Assembly (NCBI GenBank): GCA_039545355.1
Contig: BCJJ01000009.1
Location: forward strand, 1,219,757-1,283,756
DNA length: 64,000 nt
Direction: 5' to 3'
From: Trichosporon coremiiforme
Lineage: Eukaryota; Basidiomycota; Tremellomycetes; Trichosporonales; Trichosporonaceae
Shown here: in pieces, positions 45,695 through 58,448 of the stretch
Position numbering within the stretch: position 1 is the stretch's first letter
How the letters are laid out: the number at the start of each line of letters is the position of its first letter
Made by a program: the position numbers and the translations under genes
The notes under the pieces: generated by a model
Told to the model about the DNA's origin: nothing
What the model saw: only the letters and a program-made list of their open reading frames with translations
Databases searched by the model: none

Positions 45695-48600
45695 GGCTGG
45701 GGACGCGGGATCGTGCACGAGCACCTGTGTACTGCGGAACGAGGCCTCGAGGGGCGGATGCGAGGGTTTGGATGGAGGAGTTGAGGGTCTCGGCGTGCTA
45801 ACTGCGACGCTAGCGCGGTTGGCTTGGGTTGGCTTGGCCCCCGGAGCGAGGGTGCGGGCGGAGGATCTAGGCGTGAGCGCGATCTAGGACTGCGCGACTA
45901 AGGCTAAGGTTTCAGTTCGAGGCTGAGTCTGTGTGTTCGGGGCAGCGTGCTCTCAACTGGGAGTCGGGAGGAAGGGGCGGAGCACGACGAGGGCGAAGGG
46001 AAGGGGAGTGCGACTGTAGGCGTGTGTGAGGGTGGGAGGGTGGGAGGGAATGCTCTGCCTGTGTGGTGGGACTTGAAAGTTACGAACCCAGGGAGAGGAG
46101 AGAGACGCACCGATCGCTGCTGCGTACTGGGATGGTGGGTGGTGTCGCGGTGGACGCGGTGGACGGGCCAGGGTCAGTGACACCGTGTCCTCTGCATCCT
46201 CTGCCTGCGTGCAATGCGGGAACGGCCCGGGCCAGGGTCGAATTCACTTTTCGACCACGTTCCACCTCCTCAGACTCGGCGATCCGTCCTACGAAGCGGG
46301 ACCAAATCTAAACACTGATTGACACTGAAATGCATCACCCACACTCACGACACGTGATTGTCTCGGAACCCGGCGCTTAGCGTCTTTTTGCCTGTTTTCC
46401 ACTGCAGACAGCGAGATCGAAGACACGGGTCGCCCGTGTATCGAGCCGTGTTGGCGAGCGCCGAACGCCGCGGCACGCCCGGCATGCACGGCACACGTTC
46501 TGCATGCCGGGCACGCTTTGCAGTCACGCCGCCACGGCACGCGGTATGCAGGCCGAATCTGATAATGTAGGCGCAGATTAATTAGACCCGTGCTGCAGAC
46601 AGGGAGCCTCGAGTTGGACAGGAAGCTCAAGGTACTCATAGGCCAGGCCAGGCACTCACTGGAGTTTTGACCCCTAACACGGGCAGACTTGTTCACACGA
46701 GGAGGGGCGCCCTCCAAAACTGACAGATGAAAGGAAGGATGACATACTCCCTTCCTTGCTAGGATGCAAGGTTGAGGGCACCCCACCGAGCTCGGGATTG
46801 GCGTCTCACGCTGCGTTAAGCTAGGATCATCGCGGCGTGAAATGCTCCTGGGGTGCGTCGGACATGCATCGAGGACTTCGCGATCGCTCGTTTGGATCCA
46901 GTGCACATGTGGGTGAGTCAGTCGCACATAGATGAAGCTCGAAGTTGAAGCCGAGTTTTCCGCAGCACCGTCGCACGAGTCATTTTGGCTTTGTGAATCG
47001 CTCGACAACTCATAAAAGCTCATTAACAGCGTATCGAGGACAGCTAGGACATGAGACTCTGCCAAAGTGTTCCGTCCTACAAATAGGTGGTAGTCATGGC
47101 GCCTGCTAGTGCGGGTTCGAAACGCACCCAGGTGGACCACCTGTCATATGTATGACGTGCAAGGTGTCGGGCGACGCTACAATTCGCAGTCATGCAGCCA
47201 TGCAGCCATGTCTTTGAGTAATGGACGGACGGTGGCCCAGACCGGCCAGACCAGCGGCGATACGAGACACGAGACATGCGCAGTATTCATATCGGGAAGC
47301 GGACATGAATGCGATATTGAAGCTGGCTGCGCGTCGGGCAGTCATAAGGGAAATGGATGCTCGAGGGATGTCCGATAGTTGACACCAATCGAGAGCGAGG
47401 ACCTGTGCGTCATGGTCTGGCTTGGTCTGACACTAGACCCGGCGCTGGCCACATTCAACGCTGCTGCATTCAGCAGCTTCTCGAGCAATTCATTGCCCTC
47501 TCGCCCAGACCCCAGAGTTGTGGTACTAGTTCAGCCGTCGCCCAAAACTGACACGGGCGACGCCGACCTGCTAGCTGCTAGTCCAACTTGCTCTGCATCC
47601 CTTGCTTGAAACAGGTAGTGAGTTATGGCGAGAACCACTCAGCGCTCTCATTCACTCAGGACGAGCCAGGATGTGCCAGGAAGCATCTGCAACGATGTCT
47701 TCTCCCAACGTGAAAAGTGAAGAACCTGCCCAGTGGTACCTTTCCGGTTTTGTGCCAGGGACAGGCCGTTCTGACGCATGTTTTACGTTACGACCAGTCC
47801 CTTCACACTGCCCAGGACCTCCACTACCTCCACCCTGGTCAAGGACCGTCGTCAAGGGCGATGTAAGCTACACCGACATGCAGCGCATGCAGCGCAGCGG
47901 CGACGGTCTCGCCGTTGCTGTGAACTACGGCTTGAAGCATGCGCATGAGCGTGTTTAGCATCTCATGCGCAAACTCAGTCGGGCGCCGAGAAGCTCTAAA
48001 CACGTCTGGGTGCGGACACTCCGTACTTCTGGTGGAGGGCATCAAGAGCATGACTCAGAGGGCGGCGTCAGTCCGACTGTCCATGCTCTGCAAGCCACGA
48101 TAGTCAGGCGCCTCCTTCCTCTAGTGCACACAAGAGGGGAACCTGGCAAACCCATGCATGCTGGATCTTGAAACGAAGTCCTAAGAGTCCTGGAAGCAAA
48201 AGAGGCGTTCGGATCTGTCGCAGGATGACACAGCGCAGATCTGGGCATCCAGGTGATGCCAGCCATGGATCCTGGCAAGCCACGGTCTCGCACTCGCCGA
48301 GCGCCGAATGCGCACCGAACCGACACCGAACCGAGAAACCGGGGCTTACGGAGGGCTTACGGCGGCGTCTCGCCTGGGCCGGGTGTGTCACCTCTGTTGA
48401 CAGCATATGTCTCGCACAGCTCACGTCTCGGTTGTGTTGGCTAAAACGGACCGGGAAGGCTACCACGACTGCAATGATCTGCTTCACTGCCTTCCCGAAG
48501 GAGAGCACATGCAGCACAAGGTCATCGCCCTGTGCTTCTTCTGCGGGTGAAGGGGATGTACAGCAGCAGTGTACAGCGGTGAGAAAAAGCGACGGATACT

Positions 48601-49460
48601 TCCCACCTCACACCCTTCCGGACCCCTTTGGGCAGTGTTCTGCAGTGTCGGTGACCGCCGCGGCGACCGGTGCCGTCATCTCAGCAGAAATGCAGGGATT
48701 AGTGTAAGGGAATGTCATCCCCAAGATTATGGGACCAAATGCGGTACCCTCCACTGTTCAGGATTTGCTCCACCGAAACGGGTCCCAAGGGCCAGGAAAG
48801 AGCGACCACCAAAAACCCACCCGTCGGACGCAACTTCTCTCCAGACGATCCAAACGGGCAACAGGCATGTCAGGACATTGAATGGAGGGGACGATCGTCC
48901 TACCCATGGACCATTGAGGGACCCTTGGAGCCGGCCTTGGAGACAGATTGCGCGTGCGTACGTCTGCATGCCTGTTCGCCTGGACGATCGCTTCGACGGC
49001 CGCTTCCATTCACGGCCTTGGTCGAAGACCGCTGCGCTGCTCGGTGATGGACACTGCATTGCGGTATGCACTGTCAGTCACTACAAGGGGAAGGGCCATG
49101 CAAGCAGAGTGATTGTGGGATCGCAAACATTGTCCAAGATGCATTGCGGATGTCTAGGTAACAAAGAAAATTATCCATTATGCCCCACCCTGCCTGCACC
49201 GGTGCACGGGGGAGAGGGAGGAGCTACATATGGCATGCCCCTGCTAGAGGCAGCCGTTGATTCCCGAAAAAGGAGAGGTTCGTTGACGTCGCTTTGTGGT
49301 GGGAGCGATGTATTGCTACATGATGTTTGACGTGAGGTCGATTATAGATGAAAAGGACCCCTTTGGGCTTGCGGAGCAGGCGTCAGGGGCATGACGAAGA
49401 GTGTTTGTTGTCTTTTAAAGGTCTATGAGGAGATTCGAGTCACTACCAGAGTGAGGATGC
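45695..49460. other. Gene-poor region of 3.8 kb
   Basis: No supportable gene. The left 600 bp should contain the promoter of the membrane protein gene. A 253-codon open frame at 48569-49330 (plus) has no recognisable motif and mixed, gene-unlike codon use. Dyad-rich sequence (GCACGCCCGGCATGC and relatives) lies at about 46465-46555. The TTCGAA-centred hairpin at about 47110-47130 looks like a tRNA T-arm but no tRNA can be built around it. Confidence 0.5.
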
Positions 49461-50516
49461 TTAGGCGGCAACACACTCGGTGGCGGCGGCGTTGGGCTTG
49501 AAGCCGGGCTTGCACTTGACGACCTCGCACGAGCCGGTCTTGCAGCGGACGTCGGTGGCGTTGGCAATGTCGTTGCAATTCTGGCCCTTGCCGGCGCAGC
49601 CACCGCAGAACTCGGCGTCGTTGAGGGTGTCGACGCACTCGACGCCGGCGGAACCGAACTCGCCAGGGATCATGCAGGCCTTGAGGTCCGAGGGGCAGTG
49701 GTGGCGGTCAAAGTCGGTGCGGTCGAAGACGGTCTCGATGCTCTCGTCGCGGAGCTGGAGCTCGGTGAGGCCAGTCAGAGCAGAGAGGTCACGGCGCCAG
49801 TGGGTGCGGCCGCCGAAGTAGCCGCCCTTGTGCTGGTTGTTCTGGTTCTGGGGGATACCGGAGGGCTGGGGGGTGGTGGGCTTGCAGCAGTGCGTGTTCC
49901 AGTCCCACTTGTAGCCGGGCGGGCACTTGAGCTCGCATCCACCAGTCTGGGGAAGACACTTGCCCTCCTTGCTCAGGTAGAAGTTCTCGGGGCACTTCTT
50001 CTCCTCGCAACGCTTGCACTGGTTCTCGTTCCAGTTGTTGGCGCAGCAGCGCTTGCCGTCGACCCACCAGAACTCGTCGGGCTGGCACGGGTGCTCGTCA
50101 CGCTTCTGGACGCAACGACCCTGGCGACCGAGACCCTCGAAGATGTAGCCCGAGGGGCACGAGCAGCGCTGGTTGTTCTGCTTGGGGAGACAGCAGCTGG
50201 CGGAGCCGTGCCACCACCAGCCCTGAGGGCACTGCCACTGGTTCTGGCGGGGAGGACTGAGACAGAGTCAGTTTCTGAGACACAAAGGACGACGATCGCG
50301 GATCACTCACGAGCCACAGGTGCGCTGCGAAGAGCAGAGCTGCTGGTTGTTACCCCAGCACCAGAAACCACGGTTGCAGTCGTTCTGGGGGCGGTTCTGG
50401 GGACGGAGACAGTCCCAGATACCACCACCGCCTCCCCACTTGTGGAAGAGTCCGAAGGTGGCCTCGGCCTGGCCGGCGGCGAGGAGGGCGGTGACAGCGG
50501 CGGTCTGGAAGAGCAT
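49461..50516 (-). CDS. Secreted cysteine-rich protein with a CPL1-like domain
   Basis: Two exons on the minus strand, 50311-50516 and 49461-50256, about 333 aa. A signal peptide is clear: MLFQTAAVTALLAAGQAEA, with likely cleavage before TFG. The middle holds tryptophan/cysteine-rich segments spaced like small disulfide modules, for example CPQGWWWHGSASCCLP, CSCPSGYIFEG, RCCANNWN and CPPGYKWDWNTHCC. After a basic linker the C-terminal domain reads HCPSDLKACMIPGEFGSAGV, ECVDTLNDAEFCGGCAGKGQ, then CKTGSCEVVKCKPGF. This is the pattern of the fungal CPL1-like domain, named after a secreted Cryptococcus protein. I infer a secreted or wall-associated protein; no enzymatic motif is present. Splice sites (gtgagt; ctgac...tctcag) and the phase-2 junction are good. 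Confidence 0.86.
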
Positions 50517-50700
50517 CTTGGTGTTTGTATGTGTCGGTAAAGAGCGAAGAGGAGTGGGTTACTTGAGGAGAGCCCTAGCGAAGCAGTCGAGGCTGGCGTT
50601 CACTGAAGGGGGAGAATACAAAGAGTACACGAGGGTGGGAGAGAGAAGAGTTGGTATTGGTGTGGTGAAGAAGAACCTTCCGAACAGACCTGCCTCGCTC

Positions 50701-50710
50701 TCTTTATAAC
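50701..50710 (-). promoter_or_regulatory. Possible TATA box of the CPL1-like gene
   Basis: On the minus strand the sequence GTTATAAAGA lies about 190 bp upstream of the ATG at 50516. Position and match are plausible for a regulated secreted-protein gene; there is no transcript evidence. Confidence 0.4.
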
Positions 50711-50815
50711 TCACGAACCGGCTCTGATCGGAATGTCGTCGCATAGGCGCAAGGACACTGGGACAGCTTTTGTCAGAGCGGAGCACATGTGCTTTGCGCC
50801 GCCGTGCACAGGACC

Positions 50816-50843
50816 CCTTGCTCCTTGCTCCTTGCTCCTTGCC
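50816..50843 (+). repeat. (CCTTGCT) heptanucleotide repeat
   Basis: Four tandem copies of CCTTGCT, the last one truncated or altered, in the gene-poor region. Confidence 0.85.
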
Positions 50844-53800
50844 GAGCAAGCATGCTCTGCGAGTTGATCTTACGTAGCACTTCCCCCGTGCGTTTGTGGA
50901 AGGCTGAAGGGTTCGCCGCGTACCTGCGAACTCTATGGGTCGCGAAGGGCCCACTACGAGTCTCCCGCGCTGATGACATGTAACGCCACACCCTGTCTGC
51001 GCTGCCCGGCCTGCCGCCCGGGCCACGGTGTGTCTCGCTCTCCCCTTTGCAGAGCCATCCGTGTGCTGTCCAGAGTTGAGACAAGGGAGATCGAGCTGAG
51101 GGGACAGCTCCTGACCGCTCCTAGCGCCAGGGCACAGCCCAGGGACGGTCATCCACCCACAGGGCTGTCGTGAGGTGGGCTTGCTAAACCAGTTCCGATC
51201 TCTCCCAAGGATGCCCTGTGCAAATGTGAGCACTGCAGCCAGCAGCGCTTGCACAGTCACCTCCTCCTGAGCGCCTGCCAGCATGAATTGTCTCTGATGC
51301 GCACTACTGCCCAGCAAGGATGGACTAGGGAAAAACGAAAAGGCACGAAACTCCGTAAACTTGTTTCGTTTCGGCCCAGCAGAATTACAGTTTGGTTCAT
51401 TCGCGTCCTTTCCTGCGCTGATTACCCAACTGAGAGGGGGGAATGGGGCATCGGGGAGCCGCTTCTCTCGAGAGCGCATGGGAGTGCGAGTCTGAGTTTG
51501 ATTTCTGGGTTTGTCTGAGGGTCCTGATCCTGGGTACGCCGATGTGGCCGAGCATGCATGCAAATTGCAGAACACGTCGATACCGCGCGTACCGCGTACC
51601 TGTACCTGGGAGTACCTCGACGGGCGTCGCGACTGTACACAGGCGTGCAGGTTACGTAGGGCCGGTGCGCTGAGTACAACACGGGACCACCCCCTTCGTC
51701 AAAAAATAGCCATCGCTAAGACCGGGAGCGTTCTGGCCACCGGGCCCCCGAGTCCAGCACGGCCAGCGAACCACAGACCTCCAAGCAAGCCCTCAAGGGA
51801 AAACCCAGGGTCCCCGTCCAGCACCGGGTATTCTTTCATTATCGTCCCAGTCGCCCGCTGGCTGGTCATTACGCCTGCCGCGCGCATAACGGGTAGTCTG
51901 TCGAGTTGCTGGCGCTGCAATCTGGGAAGCGCTCGCTGGAATGCGCCACCGCCCCTCTTGCCCGGTCACGAGCCATCCGACGTACTTGCCGCCCGAAAAC
52001 TACTCTTGGCTGACGTTGAGGATTGATCTGAATCATCGTGACAATTTCTGTTTACTGTTAGTTTAGGTGAAAGAATTTCCGCCATCCGTCGCAGCTTGGA
52101 ACACAAACTGCCTAAACCTCCGCGAAGGACCGCCGGATGCACCGATTGACCACTCCTATTGCGCTCAAGCTTGATGCTTGTCGCGCTTGTGCTGGACAGT
52201 GTTTGCGATTACAAATCTGCAGGATGCTTATTGACACTCTATGAGCGTGCGACGGCAGCGACGGACTGTGAGACAGGCTCTGGGTGCCGTCATGATGCTC
52301 CGCCAGTAGAGCAAAGATGCATGCGAGGCAAGGTTTCCAGCATCTAAGCGCAGCCGCCTGCGAGGGTGAAGGGGAGCAGGTGAGGGTGTCTGACTCGGAG
52401 CCCACTCTTGCCACTGATCCTCGATCCCAACGTCCAGCATCCCATTATGCCAGTCCCGCATTAAGGGTGTGCTCCCAACCCCTCGATCCCCCTCGCATTC
52501 CCCCTCTTGCACCAGGCGCAGGTCCCAGTTGTGCCATGGACGGAACGTGCCTCGGATTGGGTTGTGCCTGAACCCTAATCGCGCTCAATGGTTTGGTGCC
52601 GTAACCAGCACCCAACTGACAGAACGCGTCAGGAGCATCCGAGCAGCTGCTCTCGCATCTGATGCTAGCTAGTCGTCTTTCGAAACCATCTTCAACCTTC
52701 TCTCCAGAGGGTTCGACGACCCTCTCCTCCCCTTACTTGCTCCTGCGTACCCCTCTTAGGGGCCGGGCTCTGACCAGAATAGCAAGCCCAAGAGATCCAT
52801 ACGAAGGCGCACTCTGCTCCGAGCAGAGCTTCGGATTCGACGATCGAGAACAGAGGAAACGCCAGGAAACGACCGAAGAAGGGGGAACAAATAGCACACA
52901 CGTAGCGCTGTCGCACCCTGCCTCCTGTCTCGGTGCACGGGGCGCCCGGTGCCGCATCCTGCAGGCTGCAGCATGGCTGTCGGTAGGCGCTGATGTAAGC
53001 CAAGGGGCATCGAGTAAGCCACCCGGGCAAACCAATACACACTGGACCCTGCAGATCGACGGCCGGTGTGGCGTCGCCGAGCCGAGGGAGCACTCCTGTG
53101 GGGCCTGGGCAGGGCTGGGCCAGCCTCACGACCACGATTCCATAGCGCAGGTCCAACACAAGTTCGGCGACACGGAGAGCACCTGGTAATCAGACTGGGA
53201 AGTGCGTACGACCACTCCTCGCCGGTTATCCTCACTGTTGCCGGCCAATGGTGTGCTCTCGAGATCCATACCAAACAATTGGTCTCAGCGCGCCTCCGCG
53301 CCTCGCACTCGCGTCGCTCGCACCGGCAATGGTGAAAGACCACATGACCGCGAGAGGGAGGCTGGTAACAGAGGATTGTGTACGAGAGATATGCGGTTGC
53401 AGATGCCGTCGTGGGCGAGCGTGGCACGCCAGTCTGTCACGGACAAACATACAGCCCGGATGGACCTGGAAACCTTGAACTCCGAGATGCCGTGTGCTCT
53501 CACATGCCATCCTCGCGTCGTCCGGCACGGCTGACTCGGCATGTGTGAACGAGGACTTGCGGTAAGCTCGGTGGCTTCGCCGACCCACCGACCCCACAAC
53601 CTCATTGCGGTGCATGCCTTCTCGCCCGCGTCGTTGAGTGCGCGAGTGCGGAATGCTGCTGAGACGTGCCGCTCCTCCGGCACCAGAGTAGTCCCGCCAA
53701 CATGGCGCAAGCACTTTGCGTCCGACTCTGGTCCCAAACATCCGTCCGGTATGCAGATGGCAACCAGGCGGTCTGCAGCCCGGAAGCGCGAGTCGTCGTT

Positions 53801-56245
53801 CTGGGAGCAAAGCAGGAAGGCGGCGTTACGTCCTTCTCCCGCCCAACTGGTGCAACGGGGTTGCTCTGCTCCGTCCCGTCTGCGAGTCGTCGTACGCCAT
53901 CTCGTACACTGCTGACCGCCAGATCCGGCAACCCCACTACGCACCCGCACCTGTGGATCTGCGTCGCACCACACCCACGGGAGAGCGTGCGGTACACTGG
54001 ATTGCGCTTCCGTAGCATCTGCCTGTTTCCGCGGGCACACGCACGCCGATGCGCAAGTCCTCGAAGCCGTAAACACGCCGATACCGATGTTCCACCCCTT
54101 CGGTCGCAATGTGCATGGGTCTGGGGTGTGCATGAGGGCATATGCAAGGGGGAGACGCTAAATTAATGAATCGTTTCGGGAACACACCACCCCGACGAAA
54201 GAGGGGGTTAGTGCAAGGAGAAGAAGGCTCGTGGGGTCGTGGGGATGCCCAACCTCGTTTCGCTTCATTAACGATTGGGGCACTTTTCTCATCAGTGTTT
54301 CTGGAAAGTTTTCTGCTTCTTCTGTCATGTTTGGAGTCGCTGGGAATCGGAAGGTGGAAGTAATGCCGCAATCGCAAACATGCCCACACCACATCGCTAT
54401 GTGGCTGACAAAGAGCTCGGCTTCGCTTCCGACCTCGCTCAAAGCTTTGTCTTGGACATGAGGCAGTTTCAGTTGCGGCGTGGTGAGCGTCGTCCTGTGT
54501 TTGCAGTCTGAGCGAGTGTACCTCGTTGTCTACACCTTCCATCTCGCCGAGACAACGAGGCAAACATCCACGGCCGTCGCATCGTGACATTGCCACCGCC
54601 GCCACCATCAGTCTGCAACAGGTACGCCGAGCTAAAGTGGCTCCTTCGAGGCTTGAGTGCGTGTGTACGTGCGCGGGGGCGCCTTGGACTGATGCGGGCC
54701 TTGCGTCACTTTAGCTCTATGCTGACTCCCGATGCGTCAGCAGGCATCAGCAGGCATCAAGATGCATCCCCGTGAAGCTTCGCACCGTTGTGCGTACGAA
54801 GCTACGCATAGGCGCTGCGTCGTGGCGACACTAGCGAGACCGTACTACGCTGATCTGCATGCGCAGCTTTGGATCGACATGCTGCGCTCGGAGGATACGG
54901 AACGGCCGAACAACATGCTCAGTGCCTCCGGAACAGCCGGGAGACGACAGCCGTAACGCGGTGCCCGTTGCGACGTGTTGCATTCTGCCAGACGACGGCG
55001 GTGGCCCGCTGCAGTGCAGCCAGCTCAGTAGACGGGTGCGGACACGCCACCGTTTCGCCTCGTTGTTGCCTCCTGCTGTCCCGCCTGCAAGAGCATCGTT
55101 GCAGCATGTCCCGAAGCCACGCAGGGTGCACTAAAGAAGCTCAACATGTGCGAGGCAGTCGTCGAGAAGCATACCGTCGAAGCTCTGCAACACCCTGGTT
55201 TGGAGATCGGAGCTGAGCTCAAAGCCTGTCCAACATCCTGTCAGGCAGATGTGGCATGTTCCGAGTGGAAGACAAAGTGGGCCAAATGTGGACGAAAGAC
55301 GAAGGTAAACTGGGTTAAAGATGTGCACGAGGCGGAGGAAGGTTGCCTCGTTCTGCGGCGTACCGCCGTGTGCCGCCTCGCCTCGAGCCTGGCCACAGCC
55401 CAGTACGAGACTGGGTCGAGCCCAGAGTTTGACGGGCGGGAGTTTGGTTTCGCTGGGCCGCTGGAAGCAATTCATCCTGTGCAAGTTTTGGGCTTATGGT
55501 AGCTCTGGACTCTTGACAAGTGGAGGGATTGGGAGAGTGGGGAGGACTGGGGAAGCATAGGGGGATGGTACGATCTGGGCACGAAGTTCATCGGGAGAGC
55601 AAGGGACACCCGGGGCCATGGACGGGGAACTTTCGTCGGAAGATCGTCTGGAATCAGCACCCGCGCACCGTCGACACGAACCCCGCCGCGTCCGCGAATC
55701 ACGGTACGGCTGTTTCGTCGGCGCAACGCGCGCAACGCGCCCGCACGCGAACAGAACATGGTTAGCTCGAAACCTTGTTCGTGACATGGCGTAAGGTCAT
55801 GCTACGGCGTTGCAGCGTGCCGGTCTGTCACGAGCTGTGCCGAACAGCTAAAAAGATGCAACGAAACATGCAAACCTATACTGCGAACATGGACATACGA
55901 GCTTTATACGTTATCCCGAACCTACGAACTCGCCCCGAGCCAAGGCACAGAGGCACACACCTACTCAGACATGGAGGCACCCAAAACGCAAAACGAAACA
56001 CAACCCAGACCTCACATGGTATACCTTCCTCGCCGCCCTTCTCTTTCATTCTTCCCAACACTCTACGACCATGCGCGGCGGCGTCGCGCACTGGCCGTTC
56101 CAGGAGCTTGTCATGCTCGCCAGGAGCTTATGTTGACAGCGGCGATCAGACGGAAGGCCATGGCGGGTAACGCGCGACAGACGAAGGCGGAGACCGCGAG
56201 TCGCCGCGCGGCTGACAGGCTCGAACTCTACTAGCCCGCCCGAGC

Positions 56246-58058
56246 CTAAGCGGGCGGCTCGCCCAGGCTCTTCCAGTCGATCCCCCCGTCGGCTCCGTAG
56301 CGCTCCTGCAGCCAGGCGTTGCTCTTAACGAAGTGACCGTTGCCAAAGAATCCTCGGCTGGCGGAGAGAGGACTCGGGTGCGCAGACTTGAGAACGAGGT
56401 GTCGTCTCTGACTGTCAGCGACTGAGGCATCGTGCGCTGGGGAGTACAGCACGAGCTGGTCTGGTTCCCCATTGTCGCAGCACTCACCGTGTCGAGACTA
56501 GCGATCATCTTCTGCGCATGCGCGCCCCATGCCATGAGCACGATGCCGTTCGCGGTCCCGGCGGATGCCTCCGCCGGCGCAGCATCCGAGGCCGTTCCTA
56601 CAAGCCGGCTCGTCACGACCTTCATCACCGCAGCGGTGAACTGCTCCCAGCCCTTGCCGGCGTGTGACCCAGCCTGTTCTCGTCAGCGTCCCGTCCTACA
56701 TGAATGTGTAGAGGCCGTCGAGCTGTGACCTGCATACAACTTGGCGTTCGGTCGCTGCCCGCTGCGGGCAGCGGGCTGAACAGGTGCCCGCAGGGCCGTC
56801 CGGCTACTCGTGTGAATGTGGGGAAGGGGGCTGGAGGTAACGTTGCTTCACGTCTTGTGGCGCCATCTCCAGTAGCACCTGACTTGAGCGCTCCCCGCCG
56901 GCTGCGACAAACGAGCACGCACCGTTGCGAATGCATTCGCCACTTCTCGGATTCGCACTTACCTCGGATGCTCGCACTGTGAGCGACGTGTTGAGCAGCA
57001 GGACGCCGTGCTTTGCCCATTCTGTCAAGTCGCTGCGATTTTGTTAGCAAGTCTGACCAACGTACAACAGGTGAGCCTGCACTTACCCATGTTTAGGGGC
57101 AATAAAGCCGGGGACCGCCGTTGACATCTCCTTGTACATGTTGCGCAGAGACGGAGGGATCGCAACACCACGCTTCACGGAGAAGGCCAGGCCCTGACCG
57201 TTAGCAACGTCGTTTCCGCAGCGGAGAACTACACTCTTCCTCCTCACTCACATGAGCTTGCCCCGGTCCCTGCTGGTCAGCTTCCTCTGCCGCGCACGCA
57301 GCTACTCACGTGATACGGGTCTTGTCCAACAATGACAATCCTGACGTCCTTCAACGGGCAGAAACGAGACCATGAGTAGATGTCTTCAGCTGGAAAAGGT
57401 CAGATCGGACAACTGGTAGACCTACCAGGAGGGAAGACCTTCTTCGCCTTCTGCTCGGCCATCACGAACTTCTTCAGCTGACAGGTTAGCACTGGAATGT
57501 TTATGGAATGTTTAAACCTCACATTCAGGAAGTAGGGCTTCGTCAGCTCATCTTGGAGGGCAAGCAGCCACTCCTCCTCCATTGTCTCCAGCTCGAGCTC
57601 CAACAGAGGCAGCACTGTCGGGTGGCCCTCGAGGGCTGTGCGCAGCTCCTCTCGACTCGTGGCTCTGGGAATCTTAATGCTCAGAGCTGTTGTCAGTTCG
57701 TTTTCGCTTTGCTTAACTTACTGGTCGCTGCCGGCTCGTTGGCGACCTTGGCCCTCTTCGCGGGGCGCGGCGACGGCACCTCCTGGTTCAGGTCCTTAGC
57801 CTTCATGATGGCGTCCCTCGCTGCATCGCTCAGCGCACTCCCTGTCGCGCGTGCGCTAGACTTGGTCGCAGCCGCTCCAGCCGGCTTGAAGTACGATGCA
57901 ATGGACTTGGGCGGCATGGTCAGTGTATGGGTTGGTGGTCGGAGCACGACGCGTCTCAAGTCATGTCCCAGTCGCGTCAACCGCGGTCGACCTCCACACT
58001 GATTTTCCTTTGCTTCCGGTGGCGACGGCGGCGAGGGGTCTGAGCGCCTACGCGTCAT
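56246..58058 (-). CDS. UNG1: Uracil-DNA glycosylase
   Basis: Removes uracil from DNA as the first step of base excision repair. Nine exons on the minus strand: 57722-57917, 57523-57686, 57426-57477, 57310-57389, 57252-57272, 57087-57193, 56963-57032, 56488-56673 and 56246-56407. Counting from ATG 57917 this gives 345 aa. The catalytic motif [12 protein letters not shown] ends at residue 164, split from QGPGQAHGLAFSV, which is encoded by the 21-nt fifth exon and exon 6. Then come [42 protein letters not shown] and the leucine-loop motif HPSPLS in exon 9. The N-terminus [12 protein letters not shown] resembles a PCNA-interacting motif. An in-frame upstream ATG at 58058 adds 47 arginine-rich residues, a possible mitochondrial form, so the span includes it. 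The gene is divergent from the glutamine synthetase. Confidence 0.96.
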
Positions 58059-58448
58059 GTGACAGTGGCAGCCCCATCTCGGCAATCAGATTTGGGGGCC
58101 AATCTCCAGAACCACGTCATGTCAGCGAGACTGCAAACGTCGAATCGCTGGAACTTGAGTCTTGAAGGAGCCATTGGGTGTTCGGAGCCATCTGACGCTG
58201 CCCACCTGCACCACCCCACCGGTAACGATGGTTGGCTCATCTGCATGCATTCAGCCCCTTTAACGATAAGCGGGCTCAGAACGGAATGTCCGCAGGCACG
58301 TCAGCGGGGACCCCACAGATCGATATCTAGGATTGCCCAATCGGGTATGTGGCACCACTGGCAGACGACCGCCGGCTTCCAACCCCGGTTCTTCGGAACG
58401 AAGCACCCCTCCTTCGTTTGTCTCCATACATCCCCTCACAACCACAAC
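58059..58448. other. Divergent promoter between UNG1 and the glutamine synthetase
   Basis: About 390 bp between the two most upstream start codons. No gene or clear core promoter element was identified. Confidence 0.45.

Larger units (their letters stand above)
50517..56245. other. Gene-poor region of 5.7 kb
   Basis: No supportable gene on either strand. The left 200 bp is the promoter and leader of the CPL1-like gene. Open frames such as 53285-54133 (minus, 282 codons) look like chance frames in GC-rich sequence. A 7-bp tandem repeat lies at 50816-50843. Nothing resembling a transposon or RNA gene was found. Confidence 0.5.

Noticed and set aside
47098..47140. tRNA-like T-arm around gggttcgaaacgcac
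   Set aside because: TTCGAA is a palindrome, so both strands look like a T-loop, but no acceptor stem or anticodon arm can be paired at the right distance on either strand.
48569..49330. 253-codon plus-strand open frame
   Set aside because: No recognisable motif, no signal peptide and codon use unlike the confirmed genes. Kept only as part of the gene-poor region.
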